This document shows, piece after piece, positions 35,457 through 46,245 of a DNA stretch of 64,000 nucleotides (position 1 is the first letter of the stretch; every line of letters starts with the position of its first letter). The translations under genes were made by a program, and so were the position numbers. Source of the stretch: Calendula officinalis (Eukaryota > Streptophyta > Magnoliopsida > Asterales > Asteraceae); the NCBI GenBank assembly GCA_963853835.1, contig OY970820.1, positions 34,558,873 to 34,622,872 of the forward strand. Direction: 5' to 3'. The notes beneath the pieces were generated by a model. The model did no database searches. It was not told the origin of the DNA and was given only the letters and a program-made list of their open reading frames with translations.

Positions 35457-38425
35457 CTTAAGCTCATACATGTCCTTTCTCTCTTCCAGCTACGGCTGTA
35501 TAATTTTTTTTTTACTGAACTTTCAGTGTTCTTCCAGCCACGGCTGTAACACACCTTTCTGATCAATTGTTTCTGATAACTGCAGCCACGGTTGTCATAT
35601 CCCAATTTTTTTTTTCTGATCAACATTGATTCAACAGTACGACACATTTGATTGAATCATCGCATCTTCACATCGCGTTTCTTTAATCATCGTTTGATTG
35701 CATCGTCTCGCTCGATTGCTCGGGTTTGATTCGTATTGCGGAATCATTGTTTGCTGAATCATCAATATCATTCGTACAATTTCTTGATTCGTGTCGTCAA
35801 TTTGAATCGCGCTTGACTGAATCATCATTTGATTCGGTCGATCTTGTCTCCAGTTTAGATACCTACTGGACTACGTTTTCTTGTTTTCAATGCCAAAATA
35901 TAAAAGCCCAAATGTTTTTAACAACTCATGGGCTGGTTTTATGCCTTTTTATTGGGCTGCTCCTTGGTGGGCTCCTCCAGCAATTTTCCGGTATACAAAT
36001 CAGCAATATGGATGGGCCAAACCTTGGGCTTCTTTTAACAGTCCATCAACAGCGATATCACGCATGTGATCAAGCTCATTTTACGGATATAAATCCAGTG
36101 AAGCCTTCGAGAATTAGCACGGCTTATTCAGCTATGCATTTAAATTCACGTGATGAACAATGGTATATGGATTCTGGTGCAACATCACATCTCACTGCCG
36201 ACCCAAGTAAAATTACAGTCCCTAATGTGTCTTCAATTAAATATGTATATGTTGGTAATGGAAATCAGGTGCCAGTTCTTGGATCAGGCCATACTACCTT
36301 ACCCCACCCAACTACACCTATCCATCTAAAAGACATAATTCACACACCACATCTTATCAAAAACCTAATTTCCGTACGAAAATATTGTTGTCATGATAAT
36401 TTTCGTGTGGAATTTGACCCATATGGTTTTTCTATAACGGACTATAAGACCGGGAAGCTCATCTCGAGACACGATAGTACCGGTGATCTCTATCCATTCA
36501 CTAAATCCGCAAATGCTCAATCTTCATCATTTTTTGTCTCTTCCACTTCACCTTTTTGGCATCTTCGCCTCGGTCATCCGGGAACAAATGTTACTGATCA
36601 TCTTAATAAAAATAAACATATTTCTTGCAAAATAATTGATCAAGTCTCTATTTGTCAATCATGCCAAATTGCAAAACATAAACGTCTACCATTTAATATC
36701 TCCACTTCCACCACCTTAAGACCATTCGATCTAGTTCATGCTGACCTTTGGACTTCACCAATCCAAAGTCAAACGGGTTTTAAATACTATCTCATCATTA
36801 TTGATGATTTCACACATTTCACATGAGTTTTTCCATTAAAATTTAAATCTGAAACTTATGAAGAATTAAAAAATTTTCATAGATTTATCAAAACCCAATT
36901 CAACATTAACACAAAAACTTTTCAATGCAACAAAGGCGGTGAATTCGATAATCATTCATTCCATAACTTCGCCACTACCGGTGGTCTTCACATTCGTTTC
37001 TCATGCCCACACACTTCTCAACAAAACGGTACTGCTGAACGCATGATTCGTCGGATTAACGAACTCATGCTCTCTCTTCTAACTCATGCCTCTCTCCCAC
37101 CACATTTTTGGGTTGAGGCCCTTCACACAACATGTTACCTCCACAACATCCTTCCAACTCCCTTACTAGCCAAACGCACACCCACTTCCGCTCTTTACCT
37201 CAAACCCCTACATACGATCACCTTCGTATCTTTGGATGTGTTTGTTATCCGAACCTCTCCGCCACTCGGCAACACAAACTAGCACCTTGCTCCAAACCTT
37301 GCTTATTTCTCGGATACCCGGCCCAATACCGTGGTTATCGATGCCTTGACATGGCAACAGGGAAAATCTTCCTCTCTCGACACGTCACATTTGATGAAAC
37401 TGTTTTCCCATATGCAAACATCAAACCGTCAACACCACACACATACACCTTTCTTGATTCCGATCCATCACCCATCTTTTACCACTGTTCTACCACTCCT
37501 CAAACTCCATCCCACGTACACCCACCCCACCAACAACCTCATCTATACCAAACACTACACCCACACCCCCCACACAACCAACTATACCTCAACCCCCCCT
37601 CCACCTCCACCTCAAACCTACTATCCCCTCACTTATTCTCGACGACAACATCAAACCCCAACTCCACCAGCACCAAGTCACCGTATGACCACACGATCCA
37701 AAGCCGGTATCACTAAACCTAATCCTCCACTCAACCTATACACCATCACCACACCTTCACCTATCTCTCCCTACCCAAATCCCATACCTATGCTTTATCT
37801 GATCCAAACTTGCACTCGGCCATGACCGATGAACATACATCACTAATAGATAACAACACTTGGGAACTGGTTCCAAGGCCACCTGATGCCCACGTTATAC
37901 GATGCATGTGGCTTTACCGACACAAATTTCATGCAAATGGGAACCTTGCAAGATATAAAGCAAGATTCGTCATTAACGGAAAATCACAACAAGTCGGAAT
38001 CGACTGTGATGAAACTTTCAGCCCCGTAGTCAAACCAACCACAATCCGAACTATATTAAGCAGTGCAACCTCAAGATCATGGCCGATACATCAACTAGAT
38101 GTCAAGAATGCATTTTTACACAGAGATCTAAAAGAAACAGTATACATGTTCCAACCCCCAGGATTTGTGGACCCACAACATCCAAAGCATGTTTGTCGTT
38201 TGAAGAAATCTTTATATGGCCTTAAACAAGCTCCTCGTGCTTCGTTTCATCGTTTCGCCACATACATACATTCATGCGGTTTCAAAAGCACTACAAGTGC
38301 CACCTCACTGTTTGTTTTCCACCAAGGCACCAAAATGGGTTATCTCCTTTTATATGTGGATGACATAATATTAACCGCTTCCGACAATACAATTTTGCGC
38401 AACTTCATTGATTTATTATCCAAAG

Positions 38426-40275
38426 TGTAACACCTCAAATTTTAACACCAAATATTGGCCAAAATAAAACATTTTTATAAATAAAAGAACATCCTCAATT
38501 TGGATTTACAAAAACCTTGGTATGAAATCAGAGTATAAAAGTAGGTGTTACAAAATAGATCATAACCAAGCTAAGACTAAATCCAATCTAGTGTTCTTCT
38601 AATCTAGGTCCCGCATCTCTATCCATGCGTACCTAAGCCTTCGATCCCGAACCTGAGTACATAGCAAAACAAACAAGGAGTACGTGAGACAAAAACGTCT
38701 CGTGAGCTACATGGGTTTAGACCCGATAATAAAATGAAATGTCACGTTTCATATAACCAATCAATATACATATATATATCCAACTATCCAGTCTAGTCAC
38801 CTTAGTGTGACCCTATCAATCTTGCTTACCTAGCAATCACGTCTAACTATCGGGTTACCCCCGAACTAGCTAGAAACAAGGTACCGGCAATAGGATCGCC
38901 CACGCTACCGATACCTGCCTTGCCCGCCGGAATACGTCCAATGAGTAAGACTACTATCGTGGTTGAGTCGATGGGAATACGCCCAACTGCCCCTCACACC
39001 ACACCTCATGACCGGGAGTCGCCCGTGTCATCACATAACTATTGTGGAAGAGTCGATGGGAATCCACCCCAACTGCCCCTCACTCCACACCTCATGACCG
39101 GGAGTCGCCCGTGTCATCTCATAACTAACGTGGAAGAGTCGATGGGAATCCACCCAACTGCCCCTCAATCCACACCTCATGATCGGGAGTAGCCCGTATC
39201 ATCACATCATCTCAATCTCATCATAACCCTATGGTTATGCAAATCTAGCTCTCGGCTATCACTTTCATCATCAACAAGTTAGTTCAATACTATCATAGGT
39301 ATAACTAACTATCAACTACTGGTCTACACAATTAAGCAGATAGACCATAACACAAGTAATGAAAATATTTAAAAGGGCTATGTACTCAGCAAATTCCACA
39401 CGTACTCACCTTAGCAATATGATGCTCAAACCGTGTTCTTGACACCAATACTCTTGCTTCCACAATTTCCCCGACTTTCCAAAATGTCACCAAAAGCCTA
39501 ATACAATAATCACAACAAGATTATCATCACAAACTACTACCAATGTGTTCATCTACCTCTAGATAACACCCATCAATCCATTTCCCCCAAATTTGGTGAT
39601 TACCAAACCCTAGGTTTAACCAACCCTTAAGATTCTTACAAATCGAAATCATACACTTGTTTTACTTGTTAATATACCATCTATTAAGTGTATACATCAT
39701 TTATTTCACCATAAATCACCAACCCAAGAACTAGGGTTTCAAACCCTAGCTTCAAGATCCATAGATCTTGAGCTACAAAGATGAAAGAGTGAATATTTAC
39801 CTTTAATCTTCCACTAGGAGTGAAATCTACCAAGGATTTGTGAAGAAATCAACCAATAACAGCCTTTAAGCTCGAAAATCGCCAAGAGAGAAAACTAGGG
39901 TTTTGATATGCCATAAATGAGCTCAAACCCGACTTTAATGCTGGTCGTCCAGAGTTCATGGCGCGAACTTAGTTTGCGTCGCTAACTCTCCATACTTGGC
40001 CATACTTAGCGATCGCTAACTCGACGCGATCTACCTCGCGACCCATGGCCAAACTCCCTGGCCCGACTTCCCGATCGCCATCTATAGTTCGCGACGCGAA
40101 CTCCTTAAGGCAGCAGGGCTGCACGTTTCATCAAGTGTCTTGACCCGGTTTCGCCCATAACTTTCTCGTACGGTGTCCAAACGACACGAAACTAATTTCC
40201 ACGTGTTTTATATGATTTATCCATAATTATCATTTTTTTACATAATTTATTTATTTACAATTTCGGGTCGTTACA
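38426..40275 (-). repeat. Solo LTR of a related gypsy chromovirus
   Basis: On the minus strand it begins TGTAACGACCCGAAATTG and ends AAATTTGAGGTGTTACA, the termini of the chromovirus LTRs at 13644 and 20313. Length is 1850 bp. Flanks CAAAG and CAGAG are a 5-bp target duplication with one mismatch. It is clearly diverged from the other LTRs and is a different subfamily. No internal sequence remains, as expected after LTR-LTR recombination. Confidence 0.92.
38959..39215. repeat. 85-bp tandem repeat, three copies, inside solo LTR
   Basis: Units start GTGG(T/A)(T/A)GAGTCGATGGGAAT at 38959, 39044 and 39130 and contain CCAACTGCCCCTCA and CTCATGACCGGGAGTCGCCC. The full-length chromovirus LTRs hold the equivalent region mostly once. 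The short ORF across it is a by-product. Confidence 0.88.
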
Positions 40276-41176
40276 CAGAGAATTTTCAATGTCGGACCTT
40301 AGGCCTCTTCACCATTTTTTGGGCATCCAAGTAAAACAATAAAACGGTGGTCTATTTCTCACCCAAGAACAATATGTACATGACATTCTTAAACGTGCAA
40401 ACATGCAACATTGCAAACCATGTACAACACTAGTCGACACCAGCTCCAAACTCAGTGAAACAGCCAGAGAACCCATGAAAGACATCTCTCTTTATCGCAG
40501 CCTCGCCGGAGCCCTTCAGTACTTGACGTTTACTCGTCCAGATCTTGCTTACGCTGTCCAACAAGTATGTCTCTTCATGCATGCACCTCTAGATCCACAC
40601 TTCAATTTTTTAAAAAGAATTCTCAGATATCTCAAAGGTACCAGCAAGCATGGGCTCCACATCACCCCCTCCAAATCTACCAAACTCACTGCCTACTCCG
40701 ATGCAGATTGGGGGGGGGGGGGTTGTCCAGACTTAAGACGTTCCACTTCAGGCTACTGTGTATTTCTTGGCGACAACATAATTTCTTGGTCCTCCAAACG
40801 ACAATCCACTATCTCACGATCCAGTGCCGAAGCAGAATATAAAGGCGTCGCAAATGCTGCTGCATAAACCACATGGGTACGCAACTTACTTCTCGAACTA
40901 CATCTTCCAACGCGTCAAGCCAGCATCATTTACAGCGACACCATGTCAACAGTATACCTCACCCAAAATCCGGTACAACATCAACGCACAAAACACATTG
41001 AAATTGATATACATTTTGTCCATGAAAAAGTGCGTATGGGTTCCCTTCGAGTTCTTCACGTTCCTGCAGACTACCAATATGCAGATATATTCACCAAGGG
41101 ATTGCCACAACAATTGTTCAACAAATTCCGCACCAGTCTCTCTATTCGGCCAGCTACAGATTCGACTGCGGGGGAG

Positions 41177-41396
41177 TATTGACAGAAATATATCACAGCA
41201 TCACAGCTGTGATAACAGAAACCAAATCACAACATTACAGTTGTGATCTCAATATTATTTTGTATATTATGCTTTCCTAAGTTAGTGTAAATCATCATTA
41301 ATGTTCTGTATCATAGGCTTGATTTAAGCTAGTCTTTGTGTGTATATAAACCGATTCAATGTAATGAAATAAGCATTCAGTTTCTATATATTATCA
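41177..41396 (+). repeat. Copia-C 3' LTR
   Basis: This 220-bp copy follows the GGGGGAG tract, includes GTATATAAACC (probable TATA box) and ends ATTATCA before the AATAG duplication. Confidence 0.92.
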
Positions 41397-42523
41397 AATA
41401 GATCAGTATCATTAGAGACGAAATTTTACAAAATAAAAATTAGATCAAATTTAGCCTAAGATTTTTGAGTTAAAATGAATTGCACACAATATTACACCAT
41501 AATAAATATAACTAAAGGACACACGACTACATATTACCTTACTAACATTTCCCAGGGGGAAATGCTGCTATTCATCAGCAGTGATGAATAGAGATATGTC
41601 CTTTACCTTACTAACATTTCGCAGGGGAAATGCTGTTGTTCATCAGCAGTTGATGAATAGAGATTTGTCCTTTATTTTTATTTTCTATACACAAAGAAAT
41701 TGACTGATTAAGATTGTTGGAATTTTTCTTCACGCAATCTCTATGTTCTTCATCTGCTTCCTTTCTCCCAATCACGCAATCTCTTTGCATCCTTCCTTGC
41801 AATCATTCCATTAGTGACACATTCAATCCTATTATTCCATTTCAATTTCTCGATAATTTCTGGGTTTTTTTTGTGTTCATCGACAATTTCTCTTCATCAT
41901 CTTCATACATATCTTCACTATATTCACCTAATTGTTATTGTTCTTGGAAACCACATCGTTGCAAACCTGAGGATGTGGAGGATCGAAGCTGGCGCTCTTC
42001 TATATGGATGGAATCAGGTATTTTCCATCCTGGTGTAAAGTCGACATCTTCGGTAACGGAGAGATCGACAACTGACAGGAGTGAGAATTTGAGAGTTTTC
42101 GCTAAGCCTCTCCGATTTTAGGGGAGAAGGTAAGAATATGGAATAATCATATGTTGTGTGATTAATCGTGACTTTTGTAGCTATCATTAATTCCTGAAAT
42201 AATAGTCTTCATTTTCTACGGCACCAAATTGTTCCTCATCATACTCTTTATCATCACAAACTTAAATTGCTACAAATAGAATTTCGCCAAGAGAATGTGA
42301 TCGGAGAAAGAGGGTATATTGTTGTCTATGGAGGAGTTCTACATGATGGTTCTCGGTGGCGGTGAAGAATCTGCTGGACAATTGGTGAGTTTTTGAAACT
42401 TTTTAATCTGATTTCAAAATATATTTGCTAATTCATGTACTAAAATAAATTGCCTACGAAAGAAGTAAATTGTTACTTAATTACCTTTTGATTTCAAGAA
42501 TAAAAGTTATTCAATCGGTATTC

Positions 42524-42562
42524 TATTTATTGAAGGGTTTTTCTAACATGTGTCCCTAGGGC
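42524..42562. mobile_element. Left remnant of the MULE-type MITE in copy B
   Basis: TTTATTGAA, then GGGTTTTTCT and a CCCTAGGG segment match the left end of 30794-31000. The rest is lost where the next element starts. Confidence 0.75.
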
Positions 42563-42900
42563 TGGGGGTGTTCATTAAATGGATTGACCCGAAAAACTAA
42601 CCGATCCAAATGATATTGGGTGAAATGGGTTTGGCTTATTTGGTTTTGGTTTGGATTTGTGGATGTACCCGATATAATATACGGTTTATGGATCCGATTT
42701 GGTTTCAAATTTTCATATTTGGTTAACACCCGAATAACCGAATTATACAAAGCAAGTTCAATATATTTTAATATTTATATAAAGTACTATATGCTACATA
42801 ATATAGATTTCTGTATTTCTTGGTTTTTATTTAGTGTGAATATTGTGTTTATGATCTATTGTGTTTTTAAAGGAAAATGTGTAATTTTAATTAGAAATAG
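42563..42900. mobile_element. hAT-like MITE, right end missing
   Basis: It starts TGGGGGTGTTC, then TTTGGTTTTGGTTTGG-type sequence of the same style as the complete hAT-like MITE at 60452-61068. It is cut by the copia-2 LTR at 42901. The other end does not reappear in the window, which implies a deletion after the copia insertion. Confidence 0.55.
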
Positions 42901-43857
42901 TGTTAGTCCCCAGACTAAGTAAATAAGATTTGATGATCGATAGCTAAGAAGAATAAATCAGCTGAAGTAAGTATCTCAGCTGAAGTACAAATATATTCAT
43001 AAACCTTCAGCTGAGTACGTACTTAGCTCTAGGAATCAAGTCAAATTAGCAGCTATAAAAGAGTGATCATTCGAAGTCGATGACCGAAGGACAGAGACCA
43101 GAAGAATACCATTCATCTGATAGTGGAATCAGGTGATGGTACCCGCTACAGATAAAGACTTGGTGGAAAATGTTCTTGACACTTTGAACATTTTCCTTTC
43201 CCGCTCAAAGAAGAAGAAAACGATGAGGATCTTCTATTTTGGAATAGATGATAATGTGTCAGTTCATCACTGTTTGTCCCTCCAAGCATGTAAGGGGAAA
43301 GTCAACTACTTTTGTACTATCATAGTACACCTTTTCACTGAGCGTCATAAAAGGTAGCAAAAGGAGTTGACACAAAGTACAATTGGGACTATAACCTATG
43401 CAAGTGCATTAAATGTTTCTGTGGACAAGTCTACATCGACGAATGATATGTTTACATGTCGATTAACTTGTGGACAAAGGAACATAGATCTTGGGCTATA
43501 TATAGAGACGTAAATGCTTGCATTTACACTCACCTTTTAACATTCATAGCACAAGAACATTCTCTAGGAGTTTGTTATTGTCTGGTATTAACGCTCTCAT
43601 AGTTATTACACAGGCATTCAATATCAGCTGTTAGTATCAGCTGATATAACTCTCCTTGCATTGTCTTCTAGTTTGAGCGAGCAAAAGTGTCACTTCAAGT
43701 ATGAAGTTTTAGTTAGTGTGTACTGTCTATTTCCGCAAACTTTGTACTGTATTAAGTTGTTTTAATAAACTCTTAATCACTGAAAACCTGCGTGTTCTTT
43801 ATCTTATTGTCTTTACTTAGCCTCAACGCAATACATTTATCTTGTTGCGAACCAACA
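42901..43857 (+). repeat. Copia-2 5' LTR
   Basis: It begins TGTTAGTCCCC, ends CGAACCAACA, and is 957 bp. CAGCTG copies lie at about 42959, 42977, 43007, 43626 and 43638. A TATATATA box at 43497-43504 is the probable promoter. Its partner LTR is absent, so age cannot be estimated. Confidence 0.88.
43497..43504 (+). promoter_or_regulatory. TATA box of copia-2 LTR
   Basis: TATATATA in the context GGGCTATATATAGAGACG, about 360 bp before the LTR end, is typical of a plant copia promoter. Confidence 0.65.
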
Positions 43858-43859
43858 AC

Positions 43860-43871
43860 TGGTATCAGAGC
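43860..43871 (+). promoter_or_regulatory. Copia-2 primer binding site
   Basis: TGGTATCAGAGC, two bases after the LTR, is complementary to tRNA-iMet. Confidence 0.95.
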
Positions 43872-43911
43872 AAGTGTCAAAGTTGTTTTCCATCAACTTT
43901 GAGCATCTGTT

Positions 43912-46245
43912 ATGGCTGAACCGACAACATCCGATCTTCCATCATCTGGAAAACCTCCCAAACTAACTCAAACCAACTATCCCATGTGGAAAACTCGTAT
44001 GTTGTCCCACATGGTTACCTATCACCCAAAACTTCAAGACAATATAACGATAGGAAAATATATCCCCAAAACCCTTATTCCTGGTACCCCTGAAGTACCA
44101 GAACACTATGTTGTGAAATCTGAAGCACAATGGACTGACGCTGAAAAACATCTTGTCCATCTTGAAAATAAAGGAAGGGATATGCTTTTTCAAGCAATTG
44201 GTGATGAACTGTATCACAACATTCAATTTTGTGACTCGGTCAAAGAAATGTGGGAAAGGTTGGCTGAAGTTTATGAAGGCACATCCGTTGTGCGTGAACA
44301 TAACAAAAAATGCGCATTCATGACTATAGCTGAAACATTCAATCGTTATAACATGTGTAAGTTTATGGCAGCCTTACCTTCCAAATGGGCTACCAATATA
44401 ACTTGCATGAGTACATCTCCTACTCTAAAAGATTACACTCTCTCTTCTCTCTACGTCATGTTTCTAAGCCATGAGAGAACTGTACTCAACAAATTTCAAC
44501 CTCCAAAGGACTCTAAAGTGAGCTCCTCAGGATCTTCAGCTGCTCTTGTTTCTATAAACAAACCCAGCAGGATTGAATATCCTCCGTCAGATGATGAAGC
44601 TGACATAACTTCAGCTGTTGATTTGTTCAACATGCCTGAAGTCAGCATCGAAGAGATCGATGAAGACGAAGACAATGAAACCCTTATAACTGAGCTTGCC
44701 TTACTTGTCAAAAACAGAAAATTCTTCAAAGGCAAATCTGGCTCCTCAGCTAGAGGCTCAAGTAGATGACCTATCTCGTCAGCTGCACCTTCCAGACCTT
44801 CTGGAAGTACACCCGATATCTCTGAGATAACGTGCTACAACTGCAACAAAAAGGGACACTATGCTAACGACTGCAAGCAAAAGAAAGCTAGTTCATCATC
44901 TTCAGCTGGTGAGTCCATTGAAGAAAAATACAAAAAGCTACAATCCTTCACCAAAAAGATCCTAGAAGAAAAGAAGGCACTTGAAGGCAAAGTTGCTGAC
45001 AAGGGTCTTGTAGCTGAACCTCGCGACTGGGCTGACTCCGGTGACAGCTCATCTAATGATGATGAACAAATGACCACAATGTGTTTGATGGCTCGTGCTG
45101 ATGAAAGCATTACAGCTGATGATGCTAGTTCATATCAATGGGTCAACATAGTTCACAAAAAGGTATCCTCTTTAATTTCTGCTGAGGCCTCTAAAGCCTA
45201 AGATATTGTTGATTCCATTGTCTGTGACTGACACTTCATTGATCAGCTGAAAGGTGAATGTTTGGATAAACACAGTGCTATTCTTCGTGAAAATGCTTTT
45301 CTAAAAGAAAGATTAATTGATCACAAAACTTTAAAAGAAGAACTTTCTGAAACAAAATTTATAAACTCCGTTCTTCAACACGACCTTAATGAGAAAGTTA
45401 AAGAACTTGAAGCAATTATAAAGATTTGTGAATCATGGTCTCGTTCATCCAAACCTGTGAGTGAGTGTGTCAACTCACAGATTCCTAGTCAAGTACAAGC
45501 TGTATTAGGAGGAGATTTCCTTGCTGCAGCCACTGTACCTGACAGCAGTACGGATGATCCGTACTACTCATTAGCTGATGCTTTTGTGCCAGCTGAGGAG
45601 TTGGTGTTTGGTTGCTTTGTTAAGTCTACCAAGACCTATGCTACTGAGATGTCCAAAGAAGAAACTTCTGAAACTATTGGTCAAGAGTCATCAGCTGACT
45701 CTTCAGCCATAGTTGTTAGGACACCCATAGTAGTTATTGTTAAGCCAAGTAAGTCTACTTTGGGTTCAGCACCTGCTGTCTCTTCTGCTAGACCTCAAAG
45801 AAAGACCAGCAAGACAACATGAAAGAAAACTGTTCTTACACCTTTCAAGGGTGAGACAGCTGGAGTTCGTACTCGAGCTGCAAAGAACAAAGGTAAGAGT
45901 GTTCTCAAAAACACTCCAAGTCCTTCTTCAGCTGGTCCTGTCAAACAGCTGAAAGGAAAGGTCAGCAAGCTGACTTCACTTGTTCAAACTCTGACTATCT
46001 CAGATAATCAGAAAGGGATTTTGGGTCCAGTACCCAGCCCTGCTGCTTCGCCCTCCACTCCACTACAAAAGAACAGAAAATGTTATAAGTGTGGAGATCG
46101 TGGGCATATGGAAAGTGCGTGTGACAGCACAAGCTTAAGACCCTCTCCAACTCCAGCTTGTGAATCCATTAAGAACCCAACCCTTGCGAGCTCCAGCAGG
46201 AAATCACAAGGACCTACAGAAGTGTGGGTTCCCAAAAAGAACTAA
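43912..46245 (+). pseudogene. Copia-2 gag, interrupted by stop codons only
   Basis: The start MAEPTTSDLPSSGK at 43912 lies 40 bp after the PBS. N-terminal gag has QTNYPMWKTRML and MWERLAEVYEG. The first knuckle CYNCNKKGHYANDC is at 44833, a coiled-coil region follows (about 45260-45440, LKERLIDHKTLKEELSETK), and the second knuckle CYKCGDRGHMESAC is at 46081. In-frame stops lie at about 44767, 45199, 45229 and 45820. The ORF ends EVWVPKKN then TAA at 46243-46245, the shared family ending. There are no frameshifts. Eleven CAGCTG words fall here, read as different amino acids. Confidence 0.88.

Larger units (their letters stand above)
35881..41163 (+). pseudogene. Copia-C gag remnant and pol, broken
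   Basis: A W/P/Q-rich gag tail is seen at 35881-36069; the rest of gag is gone. Protease MDSGATSHLT lies at about 36157. INT follows with WHLRLGHPG and CQSCQIAKH, a TGA at 36824 (FTHFT-stop), then CNKGGEFDN and SQQNGTAERMIRR. RT in 37810-38425 shows HQLDVKNAF and YVDDIILTAS (38354), then is cut by the solo LTR and resumes at 40276. RNase H follows: DADWGGGG with a 13-base G run at 40710-40722, SSAEAEYKG, a stop at about 40865, and TKHIEIDIHFV. A Pro/Thr/His-rich linker occupies 37440-37800 in shifted frames. Confidence 0.88.
35264..41396 (+). mobile_element. Copia-C: decayed Ty1-copia element with nested solo LTR
   Basis: A perfect 5-bp target duplication, AATAG, lies at 35259-35263 and 41397-41401. 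The LTRs start TATTGACAGA (a variant of TGTTGACAGA) and end ATTATCA. PBS at 35445-35456 and GGGGGAG polypurine tract at about 41170-41176. Most of gag is missing, pol carries stops and frameshifts, and a 1850-bp gypsy solo LTR splits RT. Unlike copia-1 to copia-4 it has short LTRs, no extra ORF and no dense family word. Confidence 0.93.
34201..42562. repeat. Segmental duplication, copy B (interrupted)
   Basis: It matches 28920-30820. It is split by a Stowaway MITE (34928-35179) and by copia-C (35264-41396). Outside these the pieces are 34201-34927, 35182-35263 and 41397-42562. Near 41540-41650 copy B has an extra tandem unit (CTTACTAACATTTC, then AGGGGGAAATGCTG and CATCAGCAG) not in copy A. 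Both insertions are absent from copy A, so they postdate the duplication. Confidence 0.85.

Noticed and set aside
38920..39192. 90-codon frame with repeated GIRP/GIHPTAP blocks
   Set aside because: It translates the 85-bp tandem repeat inside the solo LTR.
40710..40722. G13 run as a regulatory G-quadruplex
   Set aside because: It lies in a decayed RNase H frame (DADW-Gly region) and is most simply a homopolymer expansion.
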